DNA of 64,000 bases. Origin: Cacajao melanocephalus. Its lineage: Eukaryota; Chordata; Mammalia; Primates; Pitheciidae. Shown here one piece after another: positions 25,321 to 37,327 of the stretch (position 1 is the first letter of the stretch; each line of letters begins with the position of its first letter). Both the position numbers and the translations under genes were made by a program. The stretch lies in contig CAUYLG010039358.1 in the NCBI GenBank assembly GCA_963573385.1, forward strand, positions 1-64,000. Direction: 5' to 3'. The notes beneath the pieces are model-generated. The model worked only from the letters and a program-made list of their open reading frames with translations. It ran no database searches and was not told the origin of the DNA.

Positions 25321-26413
25321 TTTCTGAAAGATCTGAAAGACTGTATAAGTCCCCAAGAAAGGGACAGAAACTGAGAAGAGGGCCAAGTGTGATGTCTTGG
25401 AAGTTGAATGAAGAAGGCATTTCAAGAAGGAGGAAAAATATTTGATCAACTGGTCAAATATTACTGAAAGTTTAAATAGAGAAAAAGTTGGCCATGGGAT
25501 TTGACAAAATAAAGACTGAGAGCAATATCAAAGGAAAAAGAAAGAAAAATAAAAATTAGGAACAAAAAGGCCTTTAACTAGCTACTTTATTCAAATCAAT
25601 TAAGATTGGTAAAGGATTATGTACTTGTTTTAATTCATGTATGATGCCTATGTTTAAAATTAGTTTTTAATATTGAAGTTTAATATGCTCCTAACGATAA
25701 AAATGAATTTAATTAAACATTAGCCATCAGTAATTTGAAGAGCATAAGCTTTTCATTTAAAATTAATCCAGAGTGGGTAATTAAATTTATCGAATAAAAT
25801 GTTTGATTTGATTACATCACTCATTCTTAGCTTTACACATTTCTTTACAGAAGTTGATAGCTATCAAAGGCTCTTGATATGCTGAGAAGACGTAGACTTT
25901 TAGTGGCAATCTTCTTAAATTTCATGTTCAAAGGTTTTCTCCACTTTTTCTTTCCTTTTTAAGACGATAAACACATTTTTCCTGTTCAAGTTGAAATAAT
26001 ATGAATTAATCTTAAGGTCCCATGTGGAACACTGTCTTAATCAAAGCAATAAAAAGTTGAAAGTAATATTTACTTAAAATGCTTCAATGTCTCAATGACT
26101 AAAAAAAATACAAATCACTTCAAATGTATCATGTGTTCAAATACTCTTTCCTCTGCTAATTTATCAAAACTGAATTTTGTATAGAGTCTCATTTCTTAAC
26201 CTCTTCCCTTTTAAGGACTATCCTTCAATTTTCTTTAAGAACTCATCCAATTTAAAAGTTTACATTTTCCCTTTTTATATAATAAAACATATGGCTTTTT
26301 GCTTCCCCTGGATAAATTCTTCCTGGGAATCCTATCTCTGCTCCAAAACTGAGAAAAAGTGAATGTATTTTGCATGTGGGGTTGAAATAAATCTTGGAAG
26401 CCCAAGGAAGGAA
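25321..26413. other. Unassigned AT-rich DNA
   Basis: Nothing recognised. Overlapping 61- and 66-codon frames at 26177-26435 on opposite strands have no domain. Confidence 0.5.
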
Positions 26414-27219
26414 TGCGGTAGACAGAAGAATGCAACTTTAAGATATTTATGTATTAGTCCCTGGAACCTGTAAAAATGTTAACTTATTTGGCAAAGGAGA
26501 CTTTGCATATATGATCAAGTTAAAGATCATAAAATATAATATTCTCTCCATTATTTGGATGATCCAATGTAATCACATGGGTTCTCATAAAAGGAAGCCT
26601 GGAGTAGCAGAATCAAAAAAGGAGATATGGTAACAGAAGTAGAGATCAGAGACTAAAATTTGAAGATTTTATGTGCTGGTTTTGAAAATGTAAGAGGCCA
26701 CAGGCTAAAAAATACAGGTTGCCTTCAGAAATTGAAAAAGGCAAAGAAATGGATTCTCTCTGGGCCGGGCGCGCAGTGGCTCATGCCTATAATCCCAGCA
26801 CTTTGGTAGGCCGAGGCAGGAGGATCACTGTGTCAAGAGATCGAGACTATCCTGAGCAACATGGTGAAACCCCATTTCTACAAAAAAAACAAAAATTAGC
26901 TGGGCATGGGGGCACAGCCTGTAGTCTCAGCTACTAGGGAGGTTGAGGTAGGATAATTGCTTGAACCCAGGAGGCGGAGGTTGCGGTGAGCCGAGGTCAC
27001 GCCATTGAACTCCAGCCTGGGTAATAAGAGCAAAACTGTGTCTCAAAAAAAAAGAAATGGATTCTCTCTGCAACCTAGTATATTCAGAAGGACTGTAACC
27101 CTGACAACAAATTGACTTCAGGATTTGACCTCCAGAACTATAATATAATAATACATTTGTATTGTCATAGCCATTAAGTTTTTGGTAACTTGTTATAACA
27201 ACATTATTAAACTATTACA
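26414..27219 (+). mobile_element. MLT1-type MaLR LTR, split by an Alu
   Basis: The left part (26414-26762) has the MLT1 landmarks 'ccctggaacctg', 'gactttgcatatatgatcaagttaa' and 'ggttctcataaaagg'. The right part (27071-27219) continues with 'gacctccagaactataata' and ends 'ttgttataacaacattattaaac'. Removing the Alu and one target-site copy restores collinearity. MLT1 LTRs are about 400-500 bp, matching the sum of both parts. No internal sequence adjoins, so it is a solo LTR. Confidence 0.88.
26763..27050 (+). mobile_element. Alu (AluS/Y-like), sense, perfect TSDs
   Basis: Starts 'ggccgggcgcgcagtggctca' and ends in a short A tail after 'actgtgtctc'. Identical 20-bp direct repeats aaagaaatggattctctctg lie at 26743-26762 and 27051-27070, a textbook L1-mediated target-site duplication. 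The A tail is very short (about 9 before the TSD). The element is inserted in the MLT1 LTR, so it is younger than it. Confidence 0.99.
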
Positions 27220-28321
27220 GTGATATACAACATGTGTTTATAATCATATAATTCTAATTTCTTATTAAATAATTTAGTAAACCACTATTTAATTTGCTAT
27301 TGCAACATAGGCACACACTAACATCTTACAAAAGCAAATTAGCTCTTTATGCCTTAATTTACATAGTTGTATATTAGTAAAAATTATTTTAAACCAGATA
27401 ATTTGCTTCAGTCTAATACACAGTGGGAGATAAGCTTTTAACTGAACGTTGACTCTAATAAAACAGAAAAGTCTTATGTTAAACACCATGTTAACTTCCT
27501 TGGTTCATATGTAAATGAAAATGCATTATAGGAGTCACTTGATTATGATTATATTTCTGCGCATTTAAAATTCTGTAGCACATATTGGTCAAATTTAATT
27601 TATTTGTATTAGGCTATAAAGGTTATACTATTGATGTGACATTTTAATTGTATATCTTCAAATATCAGCTTTAGTATAAAACAAAAATTATATTTTAAAT
27701 AAAGCAATGTAAACATTTAGAAACAAAGAAAACCAAAGGTCAAGATATATTTTAAAAGTTTTAAATAATTTTTAAAATAAAATACCAACATTCACATTAG
27801 TTAACAAATTGACCAGAGTATTTTAGTATCATTATCTGATGTTGAAAACGTTTGAGGAAGATAGTTGTGTTCCTTTACTTATATTTCTGTTTAAAACAGT
27901 TGATAAAGCTTTTCTAGAAAGCAATTTAAATATAAAGCCTTCTTAAATAGTTTTATTTTTAGTTTTAGTAAGTTATCTTAGCTGAATTACTTAAAATATG
28001 CAAAAAAATTGATGCATTTTTACTTCAACATACGAATTATAGTTGTATTAAATCAGTAATGAGAAAATACTGAAAATAGTATTATTTAGACTGGACATGA
28101 AGTATTCATACCATAAGATGTTTTTTGCTTTTAAAAATTAAGTTCTTGAAAAATGAATAATGGTAGGGAAATAATATGTCACATAAATTTATAAAGTTTA
28201 AAATAAGACTAATATGAAATATACTTCAAAATATTTAACATTTAGAGCAATTAACATTAAACTAATATTAACATCTAACATGCTATTATGTTAATATTAA
28301 ATATAACTAACTTTTAAATAT
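27220..28321. other. Unassigned AT-rich DNA
   Basis: Very AT-rich, no named repeat. A 66-codon minus frame at 27289-27489 has no domain. Confidence 0.5.
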
Positions 28322-29605
28322 GAGGGGACTTCAAAAAGTCCATGTAAAGTGAAATTAAACAATAAAAATAAAAAATATAAAATTTATTTCTCAACATATG
28401 CTCCATCAAGTGTAAGACAATTTCATACTGTGATGAAACCAGCCATTTAGTCTATCCCTAAATAATTGAGGTCTAGAATTTAAATATGTAACTACAATCT
28501 TTTTTTACCTTATTAATTAAAGAAAAAGTATTGCCTTTTACTGATTTTTTTTTAAGATTAAGAAACAAAAAGAAGTTACGAGGAGTCAAATTAGGACTCT
28601 GGTGTATGCATAACAAAGTTTTGACCAAAACTCTCATAAAATTGCTCTCATTTGAAGAAAGAGATGAGAAGTACAGCTATCGTAGAAAAAACTCTCTGTT
28701 GAAGCTTTCCTGGGCATTTTTCTGTTAAGGCTTTGAATAACATGTCAAAACACCCTTATAATAAGTAGCCGTTACTGTTCTTTGGTGCCACAGAAAGTCA
28801 GCAAGCAAAGAGCCTTAAACATTCAAAAAATTTGTTGTTATGATCATGCCTCTTGTCCTCTTTTGTTTTAAATGGATCATATGCACCCTGTTGGTAGCCA
28901 TTGCTTTCATTGTGCTTTGCCTTCACTATCATATTGGCAAAGCTATGTTCCATCTTCTGTTAAAATTATTCAGATAAATACTTCATTATCTTAACCACAC
29001 TTGTTTAAAATTTCCATTGAAAACTCTTATCTGTGTCTTATCTGATAACAACTGTTTTGGTACCCTTCAGCAGGAAGGTTTGGTCAACTTTAATTCTTCA
29101 GTCAGAATTGTGTAAGCTGGACAAATTGAGACATTTCTAGTGTTTGGCTATTGTTCCTGCTATTTGTTATCAGTCCTCTTCAATTAGTGCACAAACAAGA
29201 TGGATTTATTTCCTTGAAAATTGATGTAGATGATCTGTCATTGCGGACTTCATCTTCAGTATCATCTTGTCCCTTCTTCAAATGAGTCATCCATTTGTAA
29301 CTAATAACTTCTTTGGGGGATTTTGCCAATACACTTTTTATAAAACATCAGTGATTTTACCATTATTCTACCAAAGTTTCACTATAAATTTCATATTTGT
29401 TCTTGCTTTAATTTTAGCAGAATTCATGTTGACCTGACAGGGGTTCTTTTCAAGCTTCTGTCTTATCGTTCTTGTGCCTCAAGCTAGATCCAGTTCAGAT
29501 GTGTTTTAATAAATTAGTATGAGTTTGGTACAAGATAATTTTGAAATCCACTCAATTTTTTTTCACAATAAGAATCTTGTTTGAACTTTGTGAATTTTCT
29601 TTGTA
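28322..29605 (-). mobile_element. Mariner DNA transposon (HSMAR2-like), near full length
   Basis: The left end reads 'gaggggacttcaaaaagtccatg', a mariner terminal inverted repeat, and the right end near 29580-29600 holds its decayed complement ('ttgaactttgtgaattttc'). The 1.28-kb length fits a complete mariner. The minus strand between them follows a mariner transposase from about 29427 to 28385. It moves by cut-and-paste at TA sites. Many stops and frameshifts make it inactive. Assignment to HSMAR2 rather than a sister family is from memory of the pattern. Confidence 0.85.
28385..29427 (-). pseudogene. Mariner transposase, degenerate
   Basis: Starting from ATG at 29427 (minus) the sequence reads an N-terminal helix-turn-helix-like region in pieces (MNSAKIKARTNMKF, then a stop, then later YKWMTHLKKGQDDTEDEV and TILTEELKLTKPS), matching the order of mariner transposases of about 345 residues. 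The D,D34D catalytic triad cannot be read in one frame. The + strand 65-codon frame at 28531-28728 is a shadow of this region. Confidence 0.75.
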
Positions 29606-29920
29606 TTATAAATTATTATTTAATTTACATAGATAAAATTAATGTAATAACTATACTGAACTAGACTTTAGGCCAATCTAATAATCACTTTCTAATAGTC
29701 ACCAAAGGACCTTTTTGGGAACTCTATGTTAGTTTAGTTTAGTTTTAGTCAATGTCAATATACTCTCTCCTCTGTTGACACATAAGATTTATTCAGGTTA
29801 CATAAAAATAGCCATTTGTAGGACCATCCAAGAAAAATGAACTAAAATGAGATTTATTATTCTTACTTATTCAAGTCTTTAGTTTCCACAGGTCAAGGGA
29901 ATTTTTTCCACAGAAAGTTC
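29606..29920. other. Unassigned AT-rich DNA
   Basis: Short spacer between the mariner and the LTR. Nothing recognised. Confidence 0.5.
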
Positions 29921-30345
29921 TGACATAGTTTGGATGTTTGTCCCTATCAAATCTCATGTAAAAATATAATCCTCAATGTTGAAAGTGAAGCCTGGTGGAA
30001 GGTGATTAGATTAAAGGGGCAGATCCAACTGTAATGGCTTAGCACCATACCCTTGATAATAAGTGAGTTCTAACTAAATTAGGTGACAATAAATCTGTTT
30101 GTTTTAATAAGTCTGAGACATCCCCCTTCTCTCTCTTGCTCTCTCACTCACCATCTGAAGTGCTTGTCCCTGCTTCACCTTCTGTCATGAGTAAAAGCTC
30201 CCTGAGTTCTCACCAGAAGCTGAGCAGATGCTGGCACTATGCTTCCAATACAGCCTGCAGAACCATAAGCCAATTAAACTTCTTTTCTTAAAAATTACCC
30301 AGCCACAGGTACTTCTTTATTGTAATGCAAAAATAGACTAAGATA
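29921..30345 (+). mobile_element. MST/THE1-type MaLR solo LTR, sense
   Basis: Runs from 'tgacatagtttggatgtttg' to 'tgcaaaaatagactaagata'. In between are MaLR landmarks: 'tctcttgctctctcactc', 'gcagaaccataagccaattaaac' with the poly(A) region, and 'acttctttattgtaatgc'. Length about 425 bp is full for this family. No internal region adjoins. Confidence 0.93.
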
Positions 30346-31012
30346 GGCTACTTACTTTTTGATTGCATCATCCAACCTATACGTGACCACTCAGGAAACC
30401 AGATACATTCTTTCTCCATGTGGCATTTCCTATATGTGAAAAAGTGCATCCATGACAAAGAAAGTATAGCCAAGATTGCTGTTTCTCTCATATTATATAT
30501 TTAGCAAGTGATATGTGTATATATGTTTGAATTTATTAACATCTATCTGCCCTTAAAAAGGTTTAAAGATTCTCAATAGCTAGTATAACTCTTCTCACAT
30601 AATGATCACTGAATGCACTATTTAGACATTCTTCTGAGTTTCAGACAGGGATTTTAAATTTAATATGTTTAGTATTGAATCTTCTTAGCCACAGTCTTGA
30701 TACTGATTCAGAATTGTTTTTCTATGTTGAAAGCTCCATTCTCCAAATTGATATAGATTTAAAAACAGAAGGCATTCTGGTCTGCTTTTCCTTTACTTCC
30801 ATATCCAACTAATCTTTGAGTTTTACCAACTTAATATTATGTAATCCATCCCTTTACTCTTACTACCAATACATTAAAATTTCATAACATTACTTAAACC
30901 CTACTAGAAGTCTTTTAATTGATATCAATGTCCAGACTTGTCTTCCTCAAGCTATCCTCAATACTGCTAATATGTAATATTTATAAAAATGTAAGCATTT
31001 ATTTTAGTAATC
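30346..31012. other. Unassigned AT-rich DNA
   Basis: 667-bp spacer between two oppositely oriented MaLR LTRs. No repeat recognised. Confidence 0.5.
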
Positions 31013-31393
31013 TGTTTTATTAGTCCTTTGTCTCACTTGTACAAAGATACCAAAGTATTGTCGGTGGGTGAGGAGGTTTAATCGACAGTTCCAGGGGGCT
31101 GGGAAGGCCTCAGGAAACTTGCAATCATGGTGAAAGGTGAAGGGGAAGCAAAGCCCTTTTTCACACGGCAGCAAGAGAGAGATATGCAAGCAGGGGAAAT
31201 GCCAGACAATTAACAATCATCAGATTTTGTGAGAACTTACTCACTATCACAAGAACTGCATGGGGAAAACTGCCCACATGATCTAATCACCTCCCTCCCT
31301 TGACATGTGGGGATTACAGGTTCCCTCCATTGACACGTGGGGATTGCAATTTGAGATGAGATTTGAGTGAGGACACAGAGTCAAACTATATCA
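31013..31393 (-). mobile_element. MST/THE1-type MaLR solo LTR, antisense
   Basis: The + strand shows the complement: 'gaggaggtttaatcgacagttcc', 'tgcaatcatggtgaaaggtgaagggg', 'cccacatgatctaatcacctcc' and 'gatgagatttgagtgaggacacagagtcaaac', with TG and CA termini. A tandem duplication of about 28 bp lies inside at 31291-31346. The minus-strand 70-codon frame at 31004-31216 is LTR sequence, not a gene. Confidence 0.93.
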
Positions 31394-33299
31394 TCTGTGC
31401 TATCATCAGCACGTAAACTACTTCTTTTCATGGAATATGTAAGGCTTTTTAAAATTGTTTATCAGGTTCGCCCTTTGTCCCTAGTGTTTTATCCTAAATT
31501 TTTCAGTCCTGCCAAAATATTTGTAATTTCGTAAGTGAGCTATGATGTCTTGTTCCCAGCTTTTTTCTAAATGTTGTTACTCTACCAGCAATTCATTCTT
31601 CTGCTGAGTATTAGGAAACTATTAGATGTCTTGTATTTTGGTAGGCAATGAGAAGACTTTTATCTATGTCAATAAAACTCTTTTATTCTTTTAAAATTTA
31701 GCTTAATTATTAACTCTGCCAGAAAAATAATGTCTTCCACTCGTGTGCTTACCAATTTGTTTATTTGTTTTGTTTCTCTGAACTCCCACATATCCCGGGA
31801 CTGTCTCTACCACAACAGTTATCATAGTATTTTGTAGTTTGTGTCATTTATTCTTATTTAATTTGAATAAATTATTATCATTAAATCTATTTCTCCACCC
31901 AGATCTAATTCTTGAGTTTATTAAATACAATGAATCTTGAGATTCATTCAGAAAATTAAGCAATTAATACATCAAAGCATTAAAAACAAATAATGTAAAT
32001 GCAGTGTTTTAGAAGTGCATATGAATTACTTTTATATGATCTTTTACATTTTCAAAAAATTTGATCTTAACTTTTTTTGAATTAAATCACTATATAACAC
32101 TCATATACTCAGTCCTTTCACCTAGTAAATACCCAAGATTGAGGATGCACCTTGGTAATTTGTTTTAAATTAAGATCTCAACTTTGCTTGCATGTTCGTT
32201 TGTTTATAGTATGTTCCCATATATAGTATATTTAATTATTTTTGGCATGTTGATGTCATGGTCATAACTTTGGCCATGGAATTTCTTTATTATTAATTCA
32301 AAGCCATAATAAAATATTATAAATGAATTTTAGACAAGTAATTTTAAAACCTTAATGATGCCATTTTTAGAAATGTCACTTATATATAACGCATGGTTTA
32401 ATAGCTCTGTAGTGGACAAGGATATAGGAAAAAAATCTGTCTAGGGCTGTGCTGTTATCTGTATTACATTATAAAAAGATCCTTTCCCGACTAATAACTG
32501 GAAAATCACATTTTAGTAGTAGTATATGCCAATGTAATGTACTTTCAAAGTATCCCTTCATGGCCACAAAATTCAGGAAAATAGCATATTTTAAAACTTG
32601 GCTCATGATAGCAGCTCTTCAATAAAAGCTAATTATTCTGGAATATTCTGGTACTAAAATGAATCATAACTGCTCCTCATCCACTGGAGTCTCATGAAAT
32701 ACGTTCAAGGCAGAAATTCAGTTTAGTTGAAATAACAGAAGGAATAAATTTTCCCCTTGAACCCAATTTAACAAGTATTGTGGTTGCCATCATGCTTATG
32801 ATGCTGCTTTGCTCTGCAAAATTTCTCTTAAAATTTGCAGAGTGTTTGGAATCAAACATGGTTTGTTTTATTAAGCTAGAAATACAGAATTAAAGATTTG
32901 ACATGAATTTATACCAAAACATTGGTTTTCAATGATGCTCAAGAAATACTATCACAAATTATCAGGTCAACAACATACCCTTATTCTTTTCTATTTTTAT
33001 TTTTATCTTTTGTACTGCTTGAGAGTCATACTGAAGTGTCCATGTTGATTACATCATTGTTTAATTATAGTTAGACTGTATTGCCTCCTAGAAACTTTAC
33101 AAATAATGTTGATTTTTTCAGAATTATCAATTGATAATTATATTTTTGATTATAACATATTCAAAAGTATTTAAGAGCAAATAATGTTCCAAGTTTTGAT
33201 TCTTTCTTTTTCTAAAACTTGTCATCATTTGTGACAGACTTTTATAGAGAAATTATGTGTCGGGAAGGTATACTGATTTATATTAACATCCTTTTATTG
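31394..33299. other. Unassigned AT-rich DNA
   Basis: About 1.9 kb. A faint L2-like stretch at 31740-31880 ('gaactcccacatatcccgggactgtctct') is too weak to call. Otherwise nothing recognised. Confidence 0.45.
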
Positions 33300-33460
33300 T
33301 TTTGGTGTTCTATTTGCATTATTCCATTCTATCCTTAGAATCAGTAAGGTATATACGTTGTAAGTTTGTGTGTAGAACAGGAAATTTAAAATCTTGACAA
33401 TGTTACACTATGACAGAAGCAAAAAAAAAGTAAAGATTCAAATCCAACTTTGAGTACTTA
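33300..33460 (+). mobile_element. MIR fragment
   Basis: Ordered similarity to the MIR 3' half: 'ccattctatccttagaatcagtaaggtat', 'gaacaggaaatttaaaatc', 'caatgttacactatgacagaagc' and 'gattcaaatccaac'. Diverged. Confidence 0.6.
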
Positions 33461-34084
33461 ATCATCTCAATTAATGCATTGTAGAACATTTAGAATTGTT
33501 ATTAGTGAAATTATTTTGAAAGCTTCCTTCTTAGAAATAAAAAGCAAAAGTTATGATCCCTAGACTGAATTTCACATTCATATTCTTTTTTTTTTCTCCG
33601 TATTTTCAATTAGATGCCTTCATTTAAATCAGAAGATGTCTTATTATGTTTTGCCTTTCAAGCTTCTCTTGAAAAGGCAATGTACTGGCAATACAAGGCA
33701 AAAACAGAGTCATTACTGCTGATTATATATGTGATCTGCAATTTCCCCACTCCAGCATGCACTTGTATACCTTACTTATTTCCCTCCATGTTTCTGATAA
33801 GTATATCCTTGTATAAAAATCCATTGCTTCTTCCAGAAATCATTTGCCTTATCTCCACCAGATGGCAGGTTATGCTTACTTCCCTATGTAGAAAAAGGGA
33901 GAGAAATTGGATAAAGTTTATGACTTTAAAATTTAAATACAAAACTGAATAATCCAATTTGGCAGCATTTGGGTATTATTCCCATATTCCATGATGTGAT
34001 ATATAGTGTTGGAAAACAATCAATTCTAATTTTGTTTTCACTGTGGTCATCATAGTCTCAAACTATTTGGGACGACCAGACAGA

Positions 34085-34195
34085 AATTTAAAAAAAAATA
34101 AAGAAGAAAAAAAAGAATAAAAGCATAATAGAAATAGAGACGGAAGGAAGAGAAGAAACAGAGAGAGAAAGACAGACAGAGAAAGAAGATAGCAT
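34085..34195 (+). repeat. Purine-rich (A/GA) low-complexity tract
   Basis: Almost pure A and G over about 110 bases, including 'gacagacagagaaagaag'. No transposon landmarks. Confidence 0.85.
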
Positions 34196-34927
34196 GCAAA
34201 GCCTTTCATGTTTATAGTTTTTTCAATGGCTACAATACTTATTTTTCTGGTGCTTGATGATTTGGGACAATGAACCACAAGAATGTTTTTTAAGATTATT
34301 AACAAATAAAAATATTGACAAGTATAGGAAAATATGGGGTTGGGATATTCAGTGATTAGCGGTGCAAAGTTGAAGAGCGTTTAAACTTTAATGACCTAAC
34401 CATTGTATGAGCAATGTAAGTTCAGTTAATCAATTATATTTTATACACTAATACCATATTCAGTAATTGAAGTGAAGTAGAGAATCATTGTCAACTGTGA
34501 AGTAAAAGTCTGATGACTTAATAATACTTTAATAGGCATAATGGTTAATCCTGATTACTATTTGTAAGGAATTTTTCTTAGTATGTCCTGTATTTTGATT
34601 AATTGACTCCTTATACAGTTCTGCATGATTAATTATATTATTTTTTATATTTTCAGTTGAGAAAAATAAAAAACAAAGATGTTAATCAGAAACCAGGGTT
34701 AAGTCCACATGTTTCTAAGAAAGAAAGTAGCAGAGCTCACTTAATACTTTGTAGTATTAAGTAATTAAAAGCTCTTGATTCTAATTGCTATTCTGCTATG
34801 TATCATGAATGATTTCATCTTTAAGATAATCTACATTTCTTAATGGATAGAAATAAAGACTGAAATTAGTATCAAGCAAAATCCTAATGTTGATAATCTC
34901 TGGTTTGTTGAACTATAAATTACTTTA

Positions 34928-34981
34928 TTTGTGTGTGTGTGTGTGCCTGCGTGTGTGTGTTTGTGTGTGTGTCTGTGTCTG
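34928..34981 (+). repeat. Interrupted (TG)n microsatellite
   Basis: TG units broken by CCTGC, TTG and CTG variants, so likely less mutable than a pure tract. Confidence 0.92.
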
Positions 34982-35492
34982 AGATATTCAAAATTTACAG
35001 AACAAATTGTTATTTGGGGAGTTAAAACATAGAAATGTAAGTTTTCAAAACATGTTTACTGAAAATGTTATTACAGTTATCAACAGCTTATTATATCATG
35101 ATATCTGTTAAATATAGACATGACTGAAAGAAATAATCCAACCTTTAAAATAGTCTTCTGTTTTGGAAAGGAGGTAAGATTTTTGTTAATGTTTACATGC
35201 TCCATAAATGTTTATTCAGTATGCAAGTTAGTAAACAATAATCAAATAATTAAAGGCACTTTAGTGTTCCATCATTATTTATAAACACTAAAGTGAAAAG
35301 AAACAAAGAAAACTTTGACATCACTAACAATTTACTTAATAATATAATATGAAGAACATACATTATAATTTGTATTTCCTATAATTTTAGATATTTTTAA
35401 AAACATAACTCTAGTTTTCATGACTGATAACATTAGGTGTTGAGGTAAATAAAAATAGCCTCTGCTCTTACTTATTTATCTGAAAACTAGTA

Positions 35493-35914
35493 TGTTTGAT
35501 ATAGCTTGCATGTTCTTCCTCCCCTAATCTCATGTCAAATTTTAATCTCCAGTGATGCAGATGGGGTCTGGGTGAGGATTATTGGATCATAGGGGAAGAA
35601 TTCTCATGAATGGTTTAGTGTCATACCCTTGGTACTGTTCTCTGATTGTGAGTTCTCTGAAGTCTGGTCATTTTAAAGTGTGTGGCCCCTCACCTGTCAC
35701 TCTCTTGCTTCTACTCTGGCCATGTGAAATGCCTGCTCTCCCTTCAGTCTTCTGCCATGATTTAAGTTTCCCAAGGCTTCTCCAAGAGCTGAGAAGAACC
35801 AGCATTATGCTCCCTGTCCAGCTTGCGGAACTGTGAGCCAATTAAACCTCCTTTGTTTTTAAATTACCCAGTCTCAGGTATGCCTTTATAGCAATGCAAG
35901 AAGAGCCTAACACA
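35493..35914 (+). repeat. 5' LTR of the MaLR provirus
   Basis: Starts 'tgtttgatatagcttgcatg', contains 'gcggaactgtgagccaattaaacctcc' and ends 'gcaatgcaagaagagcctaacaca'. The 84-codon frame at 35582-35836 lies inside it and is not a gene. Confidence 0.92.
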
Positions 35915-37144
35915 GAAAATTTGTACCATGGAGTGGGTCATCACTAAAACAATACTGAAAATGTAGAAGAAGCTTTGAAACTCAGTAACAGGAAGAGGTT
36001 GGAAGAATGTGAAGACCCCAGAATAAGACAAGAAGATGAGCCAAAGTTTGAAACTTCATGGAGACTGGTTAAATGATTGCGATCAAAATGTTGATAATGA
36101 TATGAACAGTAAAATCTAGTGTGATGAAGTCTCAGGTGGAAATGAGGAATTTATTGGGAACTGGAACAAATGTCACATGTATACTGCCTTAATCAAGAGC
36201 TTGGCTGGACCTTGTCCATGCCTTGGGGCTATGTGGAAATTTGCACTTGAGAGTGATCATTTAGTGTATCTGGCAGAAGAAATGTCTAAGCCACAATACG
36301 TTCAAGATGTGTCCTGGCTGCTTCTAACAAACTAAACATATAAGGGAGAAAATAAATTACTTAAAGCTGGAACTTATATACAAAAGGGAAGCAGAATATA
36401 AAAGTCTGGAAAATTTGCAGGATGGTCATGTGGTTAAATTAAAAAAAAATAATTCAAGAGGACTGTTGAACAACAACATGCTAAATAAATTTGCATCACA
36501 AAAGAAGACAAGGGCTAATTTGCTGAGGCAATAGGACAATTGTCTTAAAGGCTGTTTTCAGAGATATTAAGAGGCAGCCCCTCTCATCACAGGCCCTGAG
36601 GCCTATGAGAACACTAGGGTCTCCTGGGCTAGGTACAAGGTCCTACTGCCCAGTGCAGTCTGGGGTCCTGTCTCCCTGCATCTTTATGTTCCAGCTTCAG
36701 CTATGGCTCAAATCGCCCAGGCACATCTTGAGTTGCAGCTCCACAGGGTGCAAGCCATAAGCCTTGTCAGCTTCTACAAGACTTGATGTTAAGTCTGCAT
36801 ATGCACAGAGCGCAAGAGTGAATGATGCTTGGGAGGTTCTGCACAGATTTGAGAGGATGCATCAAAAAGCGTGAGTGTTGAGGCAGAAACCTGTTACAGG
36901 GGTGGAGTCCTCAAAGAAAACCTCTCCTAGATCAGTGTGTAAGGAAAACATAGGGTTAGAGCCCCCACACAGAGTCTCCACTGAGGAGCTGCCTAGTGGA
37001 GCTGTGAGAAGAGAGCCACCATCCTCCAGACCCATGAATGGTAGATAGATATACCAACAGTTGCATTCTTAGTGTGGAAAAGCCACAGGCACTCAACAGC
37101 ATTTAAGAGCAGCTTCCAGGGTGAATCCTTCAAAGCCACAGGGT

Positions 37145-37327
37145 TTCCCCTTTGCTTTTTTCCATGATTGTAAGTTTTCTGAGGCTTTTTAACTAGCCAA
37201 GTCGATGCCAGCCAGCATCATGCTTCCCGTATAGCTTGCACAACCATGAGCCAATTAAGCTTCTTTTCTTTATAAATTACCCAATCTCAGGCACTTCTTT
37301 ATAGCAATGCAAGAATGCCCTAACACA
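37145..37327 (+). repeat. Truncated 3' LTR of the MaLR provirus
   Basis: Repeats the last part of the 5' LTR: 'ccatgattgtaagttttctgagg', 'caaccatgagccaattaagcttc' and 'tagcaatgcaagaatgccctaacaca'. The two LTR ends differ at many sites, in line with an old insertion. Confidence 0.9.

Larger units (their letters stand above)
33461..35492. other. Unassigned AT-rich DNA with low-complexity tracts
   Basis: About 2 kb. Contains a purine-rich tract at 34085-34195 and a (TG)n tract at 34928-34981. The 112-codon + frame at 33614-33952 has no recognisable domain and overlaps a minus frame; I treat it as chance. Confidence 0.5.
35493..37327 (+). mobile_element. MaLR (MST-type) provirus with truncated 3' LTR
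   Basis: Consists of a complete 5' LTR (35493-35914), an internal non-coding-looking region (35915 to about 37140) and the last about 180 bp of a 3' LTR (to 37327). MaLR elements move in trans and have little coding capacity. The internal region here has no frame above 60 codons. The 5' two-thirds of the 3' LTR is missing. Flanks do not show a clear 5-bp duplication. Confidence 0.88.

Noticed and set aside
31740..31880. L2-like stretch
   Set aside because: Similarity too short and weak to separate from chance.
33614..33952. 112-codon + strand open frame
   Set aside because: No motif or homology recognised; overlapped by an antisense frame; partly covers no known repeat but shows no coding signature.
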